From contig NZ_CP032311.1 of assembly GCF_004803755.1 (NCBI RefSeq), positions 370,501-434,500 of the forward strand: a DNA stretch of 64,000 bases. The letters run 5' to 3'. Shown here piece after piece: positions 9,208-17,226 of this stretch. Below the pieces are notes generated by a model. It did not search any database. It saw only the letters and a list, made by a program, of their open reading frames with translations, and had not been told where the DNA came from. The first letter of the stretch is position 1; the number at the start of each line of letters is the position of its first letter. The position numbers and the translations under genes are program-made. The stretch comes from Pseudomonas sp. DG56-2. Its GTDB lineage: Bacteria > Pseudomonadota > Gammaproteobacteria > Pseudomonadales > Pseudomonadaceae.

Positions 9208-9891
9208 GTGCCCCACATACTTATCGTTGAAGACGAAGCGGCGATCGCCGACACGCTGATTTTTGCCTTGCAGGGCGATGGCCACAGTACCGAGTGGGTG
9301 ACACTCGGCAATGCTGCCCTGGAGCAGCAGCGTCTGCGCCCCGCCGACCTGATCATTCTCGACATCGGTTTGCCAGACATCAGCGGTTTTGAGACCTGTC
9401 GCCAATTGCGGCGTTTCAGTGACGTACCGGTGATGTTCCTCAGTGCGCGCGACGGCGAAATCGACCGCGTGGTGGGCCTGGAAATCGGTGCTGACGATTA
9501 TGTGGTCAAGCCGTTCAGTCCACGCGAAGTCGCCGCTCGGGTACGGGCGATTCTCAAGCGTATGGCGCCACGCACTGAACCCGTGAGCAGCGTGGCCGCG
9601 GTGTTCCATGTCGATACCCAGCGCATGCAGATCAGCTACCGTGGCCAGGCCTTGAGTCTGACTCGTCATGAGTTTCGTCTGTTGCAGAGTTTGCTGGAGC
9701 AACCCGAACGGGTGTTCAGTCGTGAGCAACTGCTCGACGCTGTAGGTGTGGCTGCCGAGGCCGGTTACGAGCGCAATATCGACAGTCACATCAAAAGCCT
9801 GAGGGCCAAGCTGCGTCAGGTTGCCGCCGACGCCGAACCGATCCAGACTCATCGCGGTCTTGGCTACAGCTACAGTCCAGGCCATAGCTGA
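9208..9891 (+). CDS. creB: Response regulator CreB
   Basis: OmpR-type response regulator of the CreBC system, which in Pseudomonas responds to cell-wall stress and antibiotics inhibiting PBP4. I choose the GTG at 9208, giving MPHILIVEDEAAIAD and 227 residues; the frame extends to a TTG at 9190 without a ribosome site. The receiver domain has the acidic pair at residues 8-9, phosphorylatable Asp52 in ILDIGLPD and Lys in VVKPFSPRE. The winged-helix DNA-binding domain holds SLTRHEFRLLQSLLEQPERVFSREQLL. The stop overlaps the creC start by one base (TGATG), so the two are translationally coupled. Confidence 0.92.
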   Translation: MPHILIVEDEAAIADTLIFALQGDGHSTEWVTLGNAALEQQRLRPADLIILDIGLPDISGFETCRQLRRFSDVPVMFLSARDGEIDRVVGLEIGADDYVVKPFSPREVAARVRAILKRMAPRTEPVSSVAAVFHVDTQRMQISYRGQALSLTRHEFRLLQSLLEQPERVFSREQLLDAVGVAAEAGYERNIDSHIKSLRAKLRQVAADAEPIQTHRGLGYSYSPGHS

Positions 9892-11324
9892 TGCGCCTGG
9901 GGATTCGGATCTTTCTGGTCTATTTCCTGTTTGTCGGGCTGACCGGTTATTTCATTCTGAGCACGGTGCGTGAGCAGATCCGCCCGGGCGTGCGTCAGTC
10001 CACCGAAGAAACCCTGGTGGATACCGCCAACCTGCTGGCCGAGATACTTCACGATGACGTCAAGGCTGGCACCCTGGGCCAGAGCCGTTTGCCGCTGCTG
10101 TTGCGCGCTTACGGGCAGCGTCAGCCCAGGGCCGATATCTGGGGCTTGTCGAAAAATCAGGTCAACCACCGTATCTATGTAACCGATGCCAAGGGCCGTG
10201 TCTTGCTCGACTCCAGTGGCGAGGCCGTGGGCCAGGACTATTCCCGCTGGAATGACGTCTACCTGACGCTTCGCGGTGAGTACGGTGCGCGCTCGACCCG
10301 CAGCGACCCCGATGATGCCGAGTCATCGGTCATGCACGTAGCCGCGCCGATTCTCGATGAAGGCAAAATTATTGGTGTGGTCACTGTGGCCAAGCCGAAC
10401 AAGTCGCTGCAACCGTACATCGACCGTTCCGAGCGGCGCTTGCTGTATCTGGGGGTGGGTCTGATCGGGCTGGGCTTGCTGGTGGGCGCCGCGTTGTCGT
10501 GGTGGCTGGCGCGCTCGTTACGGCGCCTGACACATTACGCCCAGGCCGTCAGTGAAGGCGAGCGCACCACACTGCCGCACTACCGGGGTGGTGAGCTGGG
10601 GCAGTTGGCTGCGGCAGTCGAACGGATGCGCACGCAATTGGAAGGCAAGGACTACGTCGAACGCTATGTGCATACGCTGACCCACGAACTCAAGAGTCCA
10701 CTGGCGGCCATCCGCGGGGCCTCGGAGCTGTTGCAGGGGCCAATGTCGGAGGAACAGCGCCAGCGCTTTGCCGGCAACATCGAAAGCGAAAGTGCGCGCA
10801 TGCAGCAATTGATCGAGCGCCTGCTCAATCTGGCGCAGGTCGAGCAGATGCAAGCGCTGGAAGAACAGCAACAAGTAGCATTGGCAGCCTTGATCGATGA
10901 GTTGTTGCTGGCCCAGAGCGCACGTATCGAGAGCAACCGCTTGCAGGTGCGCCAACGAGTGCCCGCTCAAACCCGACTGCTGTGCGAGCCGTTCCTGATG
11001 CGCCAAGCGATTGCCAACTTGCTGGATAACGCCCTGGACTTCACACCACCTGGCGGTTTGCTGCTTTTTGAGTTGGAGCAACACGGTGCGCGCGTGGCCT
11101 TGAGTCTGTTCAACCAGGGCGAGGCGATTCCCGAGTACGCCCTGGGCCGTTTGAGCGAGCGTTTTTATTCGCTACCGCGACCAATCAGCGGGCGCAAGAG
11201 TACGGGTTTGGGCTTGAACTTCGTCGAGGAGGTGATGCAACTGCATGGTGGCTCGCTGGAGGTTGCCAACGCCGAAGCGGGGGTTCGGGTTCGATTGTGG
11301 TTGCCCGCCAAGCGCCTGGGCTGA
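9891..11324 (+). CDS. creC: Sensor histidine kinase CreC
   Basis: 477-residue membrane sensor kinase partnering CreB. Transmembrane segments are at about 5-24 and 184-205, with a periplasmic sensor region between them, then a HAMP linker. The phosphoacceptor is His265 in THELKSPLAAIRG. The ATP-binding domain has the N box (LLDNALDF) and the G-rich GLGLNFVEEVMQLHGG. The start overlaps the creB stop. It is followed after 95 bases by creD, the known target of CreBC. Confidence 0.93.
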   Translation: MRLGIRIFLVYFLFVGLTGYFILSTVREQIRPGVRQSTEETLVDTANLLAEILHDDVKAGTLGQSRLPLLLRAYGQRQPRADIWGLSKNQVNHRIYVTDAKGRVLLDSSGEAVGQDYSRWNDVYLTLRGEYGARSTRSDPDDAESSVMHVAAPILDEGKIIGVVTVAKPNKSLQPYIDRSERRLLYLGVGLIGLGLLVGAALSWWLARSLRRLTHYAQAVSEGERTTLPHYRGGELGQLAAAVERMRTQLEGKDYVERYVHTLTHELKSPLAAIRGASELLQGPMSEEQRQRFAGNIESESARMQQLIERLLNLAQVEQMQALEEQQQVALAALIDELLLAQSARIESNRLQVRQRVPAQTRLLCEPFLMRQAIANLLDNALDFTPPGGLLLFELEQHGARVALSLFNQGEAIPEYALGRLSERFYSLPRPISGRKSTGLGLNFVEEVMQLHGGSLEVANAEAGVRVRLWLPAKRLG

Positions 11325-11326
11325 AA

Positions 11327-11361
11327 CTCCACACACTTTGCACGCAGTCTCCATACAACTT
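11327..11361 (+). promoter_or_regulatory. Direct repeat upstream of creD, candidate CreB site
   Basis: CTCCACACACTT at 11327-11338 and CTCCATACAACTT at 11349-11361 are near-direct repeats 22 bases apart, two helical turns. They sit 59 bases before the creD ATG, where a response regulator dimer could bind. The E. coli creBC tag (TTCAC-N6-TTCAC) is not present, so this is a candidate only. Confidence 0.3.
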
Positions 11362-11419
11362 CCCAAGGGCTCCATTTTGAACAAGCAGACTCTGCTTATC
11401 GAAACCGGAGCCTTGCTTT

Positions 11420-12754
11420 ATGAACCGAACCTTGAGTATCAAACTGGGCACCATCGCCTTGTTGGTGGTGCTTCTGCTTATCCCGCTGCTGATGATCAGC
11501 GGCTTGATTGGCGAGCGACAGTCGCTGCGTGACGAGGTGGTTGAGAACATCGCCCAGAGTGCCAGTTACAGTCAGCAGATCAGCGGCCCGGTACTGGTGG
11601 TGCCGTACCGTAAAACCGAACGCAGCTGGAAGACTGAAGACGGCAAGAGCGTCGAGGAAACCAAGCAGGTCAGCGGCCTGTTGTACTTTCTGCCGGATAC
11701 CTTCGAGCTGAAGTCGAACATCGACACCGAGCTGCGCTCACGAGGCATCTATCAGACGCGGTTGTTCCACGCCAACAACCACATCAGCGGTCAATTCAAG
11801 CTGCCAGCGAACTGGGGTATTACCGAAGATGTTGACGACTATCGCTTCGACCCCGCGTTTCTGGCCGTGGGCATCAGTGACATCCGCGGCATCGAAAAAG
11901 GCTTGCAGCTTCAATTCAACGACCAGCACCTGGATTTTCAGGCCGGTACCACCTTGAGCTGGTTGGGCGGCGGGGTTCACGTGATGCTCGGCGACCTCGA
12001 CGGCAAGACAGAAACCCGGTTCGACTATGCCTTCGACCTCAGCTTGCAGGGAACCGGTCAGTTTCATGTGTTGCCGGTAGGTCGTAGCACCACCGTCAGC
12101 ATGGCAGCCAACTGGCCGCATCCAAGTTTTGTCGGCAACTACTTGCCGAGCAGCCGTACGATTGACGCGGGTGGTTTCTCTGCACGCTGGCAGACCTCTT
12201 ATTTCTCCACCAACCTCAAGGATGCTTTGACGCAATGCGTAGTCAATGCCAGTTGCGAGGAGTTTCGTAGCCGCGCCTTTGGCGTCAGCTTCGTCGACCC
12301 GGTGGATCAATACCTCAAGAGTGAACGGGCGATCAAATATGCGCTGCTGTTCATTGCCTTGACCTTCGCCGGATTCTTCCTCTTCGAGATTCTCAAGAAC
12401 CTCAGCGTGCATCCAATCCAGTACGCCTTGGTGGGTGCTGCGCTGGCGTTGTTCTACTTGCTGCTGTTGTCCTTGTCGGAACACCTGGGCTTTGGTCTGG
12501 CCTACCTGTTGTCTGCAGGTGCCTGTGTGCTGCTGATCGGCTTCTACCTTTGCCATGTGCTGCACAGTCTGATGCGAGCAGCGGCCTTTGCCGTGGGGTT
12601 GGCGGTGCTTTACGCGATGCTGTACGGGCTGCTCAGCGCCGAGGACTATGCACTGTTGATGGGCTCGTTGCTGTTGTTCGGCATGCTCGGTGTATTCATG
12701 GTTCTGACCCGTCGCCTGGACTGGTACAGCGTTGGGCCGGGGAGGCAGCAATGA
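11420..12754 (+). CDS. creD: Inner membrane protein CreD
   Basis: 444-residue CreD/CET family inner membrane protein. One N-terminal transmembrane helix (IALLVVLLLIPLLMISGLIG) is followed by a large periplasmic beta-rich domain to about residue 295. A C-terminal bundle of about five or six helices follows (from YALLFIALTFAGFFLFEIL onward). CreD is the effector most strongly induced by CreBC and affects envelope integrity and beta-lactam response; its biochemical activity is not known. It ends in a transcribed REP/terminator palindrome at 12818-12866. Confidence 0.92.
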   Translation: MNRTLSIKLGTIALLVVLLLIPLLMISGLIGERQSLRDEVVENIAQSASYSQQISGPVLVVPYRKTERSWKTEDGKSVEETKQVSGLLYFLPDTFELKSNIDTELRSRGIYQTRLFHANNHISGQFKLPANWGITEDVDDYRFDPAFLAVGISDIRGIEKGLQLQFNDQHLDFQAGTTLSWLGGGVHVMLGDLDGKTETRFDYAFDLSLQGTGQFHVLPVGRSTTVSMAANWPHPSFVGNYLPSSRTIDAGGFSARWQTSYFSTNLKDALTQCVVNASCEEFRSRAFGVSFVDPVDQYLKSERAIKYALLFIALTFAGFFLFEILKNLSVHPIQYALVGAALALFYLLLLSLSEHLGFGLAYLLSAGACVLLIGFYLCHVLHSLMRAAAFAVGLAVLYAMLYGLLSAEDYALLMGSLLLFGMLGVFMVLTRRLDWYSVGPGRQQ

Positions 12755-12817
12755 GGGGCTTGCGTGAGGAGCGACGGGTGGGGGCGGTACTGGCTCGGCG
12801 GATTGAACGCTGGCTGC

Positions 12818-12866
12818 ATCGCGGGACAAGCCCCCTCCCGCAGTGGGAGGGGGCTCACCCCGCGAT
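12818..12866. terminator. Nested palindrome acting as bidirectional terminator, REP-related
   Basis: The outer arms ATCGCGGG and CCCGCGAT enclose a perfect inner stem, AGCCCCCTCCC (12829-12839) with GGGAGGGGGCT (12845-12855), and a five-base loop. It lies between the convergent genes creD and the GST gene. The ATCGCGGGACAAG left arm is the Pseudomonas REP core. The stem is strong in both directions but lacks a long T run, so termination is inferred from position and structure. Confidence 0.6.
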
Positions 12867-12874
12867 AGGGTGGG

Positions 12875-13504
12875 TCAAGCCGAAGGATCGGTAGCCAACA
12901 TCGACGCCCGCTGGCTGACCTGGGCATACCAGGTCGCCAGTTGGGGTTGCTGCTCGCGCCAGCCGAAGTCCGGCATGCGCAAGTCCAGATAGCCCAGGGC
13001 GCAGGCCACGCCAATGGCAGCGATGTCGAAGGCCGAACTCAGTTCCGCCATGTGTTCCTGCTCAAGGCTTGCCAGGCCGCGACGGATTTTTTCCAGTTGT
13101 GCTTCGATCCAGCTGTCCCAGCGCATTTCCTGCGGGCGCAGGAAGGTTTCGTAGCGCGTCAGTACTGCCGCATCCATGATCGCATCGGCCAGTGAGGCAA
13201 GGGTCAGGCGATGCCAGCGCGACCAGCCTTCTTTGGGGATCAGTGCAATACCGACATGTTGCTGATCGAGGTACTCACAGATAACCCGGCTGTCGTGAAG
13301 CACGCTGCCATCGGCCAGGCGAAGCGCCGGGATCTTCCCTGCAGGATTGCCCTGGTTGAGCTCGGCGACCGGATTGACCGGCGTCAGGTTGACGCTTTGC
13401 AGCGTTACCCGATCGATTTGCCCGGTTTCGTGCAGCACCACCATGACCTTGCGAACGAAGGGCGAGGCTGGGGCGTGGAACAGGGTCATGCTTGCTGCGC
13501 TCAT
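12875..13504 (-). CDS. Glutathione S-transferase family protein
   Basis: 209-residue GST-like protein. The N-terminal thioredoxin-fold half starts TLFHAPASPFVRKVMVVLHETG, with the usual catalytic-region Ser in the SPFVRK turn, and carries GKIPALRLADG and HDSRVICEYLD, the glutathione-gamma-glutamyl contact. The C-terminal helical half follows from about residue 85. Substrate unknown. It starts nine bases downstream of the msrA stop on the same strand, so the two may be cotranscribed, consistent with a shared role in oxidative or electrophile stress. Confidence 0.85.
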   Translation of the reverse strand: MSAASMTLFHAPASPFVRKVMVVLHETGQIDRVTLQSVNLTPVNPVAELNQGNPAGKIPALRLADGSVLHDSRVICEYLDQQHVGIALIPKEGWSRWHRLTLASLADAIMDAAVLTRYETFLRPQEMRWDSWIEAQLEKIRRGLASLEQEHMAELSSAFDIAAIGVACALGYLDLRMPDFGWREQQPQLATWYAQVSQRASMLATDPSA

Positions 13505-13513
13505 GTCCGACCC

Positions 13514-14179
13514 TCAGTTGCCTTGCAGGCTGGGCGGTAGGCATACACCCGTGCCACCGATCCCACAGTAGCCCTCGGGGTTCTTGGCCAGGTATTGCTG
13601 GTGGTAGGCCTCGGCGAAGTAGACGGTCGGCGCTTCGGCAATTTCGGTGGTGATTTCGCCGAAGCCGGCCTTGGTCAGTTCAGCCTGGTAGGCCTGCTTG
13701 CTGGCTTGAGCTTCTTCTAGTTGCTCGGGCGTGGTGCAGTAGATCACCGAGCGGTACTGAGTGCCGATGTCGTTACCCTGGCGCATGCCCTGTGTCGGGT
13801 TGTGCAGTTCCCAGAACATGGCCAACAGGTCGCCGTAGCTGACCTTGTCCTGGTCGTAGACCACCAGCACCACTTCAGTGTGGCCGGTCAGCCCCGAGCA
13901 GACTTCTTCGTACGTTGGATTGGGCGTATAGCCGCCAGCGTAGCCAACGACGGTGCTGACGACGCCTTCCCGTTGCCAGAAGCGTCGTTCGGCGCCCCAG
14001 AAGCAGCCGAGGCCGAAGATGGCGAAACCGACGTTCTCGAAGAACGGGCCAAGCAACGGTGTGTCTTTGAACACGTAATGCTTTTCTGGCAGGGTCATGG
14101 GAGTGTCGCGGCCAGGCAGGGCCTGTTCCGCAGTGGGCAGGACGTTTTTGTTCACCAGGATTTCCGAGCGCAGGACCAT
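13514..14179 (-). CDS. msrA: Peptide methionine sulfoxide reductase A
   Basis: 221-residue MsrA, which reduces methionine-S-sulfoxide in proteins and free Met. The catalytic Cys59 is in [13 protein letters not shown], and [23 protein letters not shown] is split by normal family spacing. The C-terminal resolving Cys pair lies in [11 protein letters not shown]. The N-terminal extension of about 50 residues before the core is usual for long gamma-proteobacterial MsrA. In P. aeruginosa msrA also lies next to dipA and aceEF, which supports conserved synteny. Confidence 0.95.
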   Translation of the reverse strand: MVLRSEILVNKNVLPTAEQALPGRDTPMTLPEKHYVFKDTPLLGPFFENVGFAIFGLGCFWGAERRFWQREGVVSTVVGYAGGYTPNPTYEEVCSGLTGHTEVVLVVYDQDKVSYGDLLAMFWELHNPTQGMRQGNDIGTQYRSVIYCTTPEQLEEAQASKQAYQAELTKAGFGEITTEIAEAPTVYFAEAYHQQYLAKNPEGYCGIGGTGVCLPPSLQGN

Positions 14180-14248
14180 AAACCCATTCCTCTTTGAAGT
14201 AGGACGATAAGGGATAGAGTCTTAGTGTGCCCGAGTGTTACGCCGCTG

Positions 14249-16942
14249 TCAGGCGATTGGGCCGCGTGGATAACGCTTGAGCCGCTCAATCAGCTCAGTC
14301 CCCGGAATCGGCCGGTCGAAAAGATAGCCCTGGCCAACGTCGCAACGATGACGGCGCAGGAACGCAAGCTGCTCGGCAGTCTCGATGCCCTCGGCAACAA
14401 CCTTCAACTTGAGGTTATGAGCCATGGCTACCACTGCCGAGGTGATTTCCATGTCGTTCTGATTGGCGGGAATCTCATGAATGAAGCTGCGGTCGATTTT
14501 GAGGATGTCGATGGGAAATTTCTTCAGGTAGCTAAGCGAGGAGTAACCAGTGCCGAAGTCGTCCATCGCCAGGGTGAGGCCGAGCTTTTTCAACTGGTCG
14601 AGCTGGCGGTGAGTGTCCTCGGTCGCTTCAAGCAGCAGACCTTCAGTCAGTTCCAGTTCCAGCAAGTGGGGGGGTAGGGCTTCTTCTTCGAGAATCTTGG
14701 CGATCGAGGCAACCAGATCCGGATCGGAAAACTGCTTGGGCGACAGGTTGATCGCCACTTGCAGATTACCCAGCCCGGCCTTGCTCAACTGCTGGCTCAT
14801 GCGACAGGCCTGACGGGCGATCCATTTGCCGATCGGAATGATCAGCCCGGTTTCTTCGGCGACGCTGATGAACTGGTCCGGACGAATCATGCCCTTGTCA
14901 GGATGATTCCAGCGCAGCAGGGCCTCCAGGCCCAGCAGGCGGCCACTGCGCAGGCACAGTTTGGGCTGGTAGAACACATCCAGTTCATTCTGGGTCAGGG
15001 CGCGGCGCAGGTTGTTTTCAACGAATAGTTTGTAGCTGGCTTCGGCGTTCAGCGCCTCGGTGAACACTTGCGCCTGATGCTTGCCATTGGCTTTGGCCTT
15101 GTGCAGCGCCAACCCCGCGTTTTTCATCAGGGTTTGCGGGTCGCGACCGTGCAGCGGCGCGCAGGCCAGGCCGACGGAGCCGGTGACGCTGATCAATTGG
15201 TTGTCGACGAACATCGGTTTGTCGAGCGTACGCAACAACTGCTGGGCAATCTCCAGGCCGCTCTGGATGGTGGTGTCTTCCAGCAATACGGCGAATTCGT
15301 TACTGGCAAAACGCGCCAGGCTGCCTCCGGCGCTGAGGCTGTTGCGCAGACGCCGCGCGAGGCTGATCAGCAGCTTGTCACCGGTCTGATGACCGAGGCT
15401 GTCGTTGATCCGCTTGAAGTTGTCGATGTCCACCAGCAGCAGGCAAATGGGACTGTCGCTGTCGAGGGCAAAGCGCTCGTCGAGGTTGCGGATGAATGCC
15501 GGGCGATTGCCGAGGCTGGTCAAGTTGTCGGTGTAGGCCAGGCGTTCAATGCGTTGCTGGGCCAGCTTGCTCTGGGTGATGTCTTCGTAGATACCGATGT
15601 AATGGGTCAGTTCACGGTTGTCACCGTAGACCTTGGAAATCGATAACTGCCCCCAGTATGGCTCCAGGTTCTTGCGTCGGCTTTTGAACTCGCCTTGCCA
15701 GCTATTGCTCATGGCCAGGCTCGATTGCGCGTCGAACAACAGCTCGCTGAGGTTTTCCAGCGCAGGCAGCTCCGAAAGCCGGTGGCCGTGGACCTCGTCG
15801 GTGCTGTATTGGGTGATGGCGGTGAAGCTGGGGTTGACGTACTCGACCACGCCATCGCGGTTGACCAGCAAAAAGGCGTTGGCGCTTTGTTCTACGGCGC
15901 GCTGGAACAGGTACAGGGCGCTGGTGGCGGTACGCCGGTTGTGGTTGTTGATGACCTGCGCGAATTGGTCGGCCAGTTCACCGGCAAAGGCGATTTCGTC
16001 GGTCTGCCAGGCCCGCGCCGAGCCGGTCTGCTCCAGGCACAAGACACCAACCACCTGGCCATCGATACGGATACTGGCATCGAGCATGGCATTGATGTCG
16101 CGCGGTCGCAGACTCTCGGCCATTTCCCGGGTACGCGGATCGTGGGTCGCATTGTGAGCGTCGATGGCGCGGCTGGTGTGCAGCGCCTCGAGGTAGTCGG
16201 GGAAGTGACTGGCGTCGATGGGCTCTGGCAGGTGGTGTTCCTGAGCTATGCGGTAATAGGCAGAAATCGGCTCCAGACGCTGCCCCTCCAGATACCAGAG
16301 GCTTGCGCAGTCGATCTTGTAGATCTCGCAGGCGCTGCGGGTGATCAGTTCGGCGGCTTCAAGCAGCGAGTTGCCGGCGCTGTAGCGATGACGGGCCAGG
16401 TGCAGGATCAATTCCTGCTGGGCGCGTACCCGTTCCAGATGTTCGAGCTGTTCCTGCTGGGCTTGCTGATTCAATTGCAGGGCGATCTGCAGGCGGTTGT
16501 TGCGGGTTTCCAGGTCGGCAGCGCTAAGATCCGGCCCCTCGCCGGGCTGGGTATCGATCACGGTCAGATAGCCGCGCAGCAATTGGCGGTTGTGCTGCTT
16601 GTAGGCTTCGCCGATCTCCAGCAGATGCAACGGCCCTTGCGCGGTGTGCAGGGTGTAGCGCACCAGATAGTGCGGACGCTGGCTCAATTGCAACTGGATA
16701 GCGTCATGCAGTTTGTAGCGAGCTTCAGGTTCCATCAGGCTGGCATAAGGTGATCCTACCAACGCGCAGAGCTCGACCGCAGCCAGGCCAAATTGGCGTT
16801 CACATGTAGGGTCGAGATACAGCAGGGCCCAACTCGCCTCATTCAGCCGTTCGAAACGCAGCATGCCGAGCCGCGAAGGCACGGGCAATTGCGTCACGAC
16901 CTCGGCCACCATACGGCTGGCGGCATCGGGTTGGCTTTTCAT
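14249..16942 (-). CDS. dipA: Cyclic-di-GMP phosphodiesterase of the DipA type (PAS-GAF-PAS-GGDEF-EAL)
   Basis: 897 residues with no obvious transmembrane helix. Order seen: PAS-like (about 20-130), coiled coil rich in Gln/Glu (145-180), GAF (185-335), PAS (345-455), GGDEF (465-625) and EAL (640-890). The GGDEF signature is degenerate (ASNEF, 546-550), so cyclase activity is unlikely. The EAL domain is intact: GLEALLRW (673-675), INLSPKQF, ELTEGLL, DDFGTGYSSL and VVAEGIET supply the metal and catalytic residues. Length, domain order and position beside msrA and aceEF match DipA of P. aeruginosa, a phosphodiesterase that promotes biofilm dispersal. Confidence 0.88.
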   Translation of the reverse strand: MKSQPDAASRMVAEVVTQLPVPSRLGMLRFERLNEASWALLYLDPTCERQFGLAAVELCALVGSPYASLMEPEARYKLHDAIQLQLSQRPHYLVRYTLHTAQGPLHLLEIGEAYKQHNRQLLRGYLTVIDTQPGEGPDLSAADLETRNNRLQIALQLNQQAQQEQLEHLERVRAQQELILHLARHRYSAGNSLLEAAELITRSACEIYKIDCASLWYLEGQRLEPISAYYRIAQEHHLPEPIDASHFPDYLEALHTSRAIDAHNATHDPRTREMAESLRPRDINAMLDASIRIDGQVVGVLCLEQTGSARAWQTDEIAFAGELADQFAQVINNHNRRTATSALYLFQRAVEQSANAFLLVNRDGVVEYVNPSFTAITQYSTDEVHGHRLSELPALENLSELLFDAQSSLAMSNSWQGEFKSRRKNLEPYWGQLSISKVYGDNRELTHYIGIYEDITQSKLAQQRIERLAYTDNLTSLGNRPAFIRNLDERFALDSDSPICLLLVDIDNFKRINDSLGHQTGDKLLISLARRLRNSLSAGGSLARFASNEFAVLLEDTTIQSGLEIAQQLLRTLDKPMFVDNQLISVTGSVGLACAPLHGRDPQTLMKNAGLALHKAKANGKHQAQVFTEALNAEASYKLFVENNLRRALTQNELDVFYQPKLCLRSGRLLGLEALLRWNHPDKGMIRPDQFISVAEETGLIIPIGKWIARQACRMSQQLSKAGLGNLQVAINLSPKQFSDPDLVASIAKILEEEALPPHLLELELTEGLLLEATEDTHRQLDQLKKLGLTLAMDDFGTGYSSLSYLKKFPIDILKIDRSFIHEIPANQNDMEITSAVVAMAHNLKLKVVAEGIETAEQLAFLRRHRCDVGQGYLFDRPIPGTELIERLKRYPRGPIA

Positions 16943-17130
16943 TGAGAACTCGCTTCAAGGAGGCTGTTCGCGAAGATAATGCAATTTGCTACTACGCGTG
17001 TTGGCAAGGTTGCATCATGCAGCTGAGGCTTACAAGCAATACAGAACCCTGCGCATACTTTGTCGGCCTTGAAGCTGAAACCTTGAGCCGCACCGTAGCT
17101 GGCAATGACATGGGCGCTGGAATGGCAGGC

Positions 17131-17157
17131 AAAAAAAGCCCCGCCAAAGTGACGGGG
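17131..17157 (-). terminator. Rho-independent terminator of aceEF
   Basis: Read on the minus strand, CCCCGTC, a short loop and GGCGGGG are followed by CTTTTTTT. It lies about 70 bases past the aceF stop and is the last of two hairpins there. Confidence 0.8.
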
Positions 17158-17190
17158 TTGAGGTACGAGCGTGGCAGCTCGAAAAGGGAG

Positions 17191-17218
17191 CCTGTCTCCC
17201 TCGGCAGAGGGAGACAGG
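17191..17218 (-). terminator. Perfect 12-bp hairpin just after aceF
   Basis: CCTGTCTCCCTC (17191-17202), a four-base loop and GAGGGAGACAGG (17207-17218) form a perfect stem nine bases beyond the aceF stop codon. On the minus strand it is followed by CTCCCTTTTC, a weak T run. It probably protects the mRNA 3' end or gives a first termination point before the stronger terminator. Confidence 0.55.
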
Positions 17219-17226
17219 AAACAGCA

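Noticed and set aside
11325..11419. E. coli-type cre tag (TTCAC-N6-TTCAC) before creD
   Set aside because: No TTCAC repeat is present; only a different direct repeat is seen.
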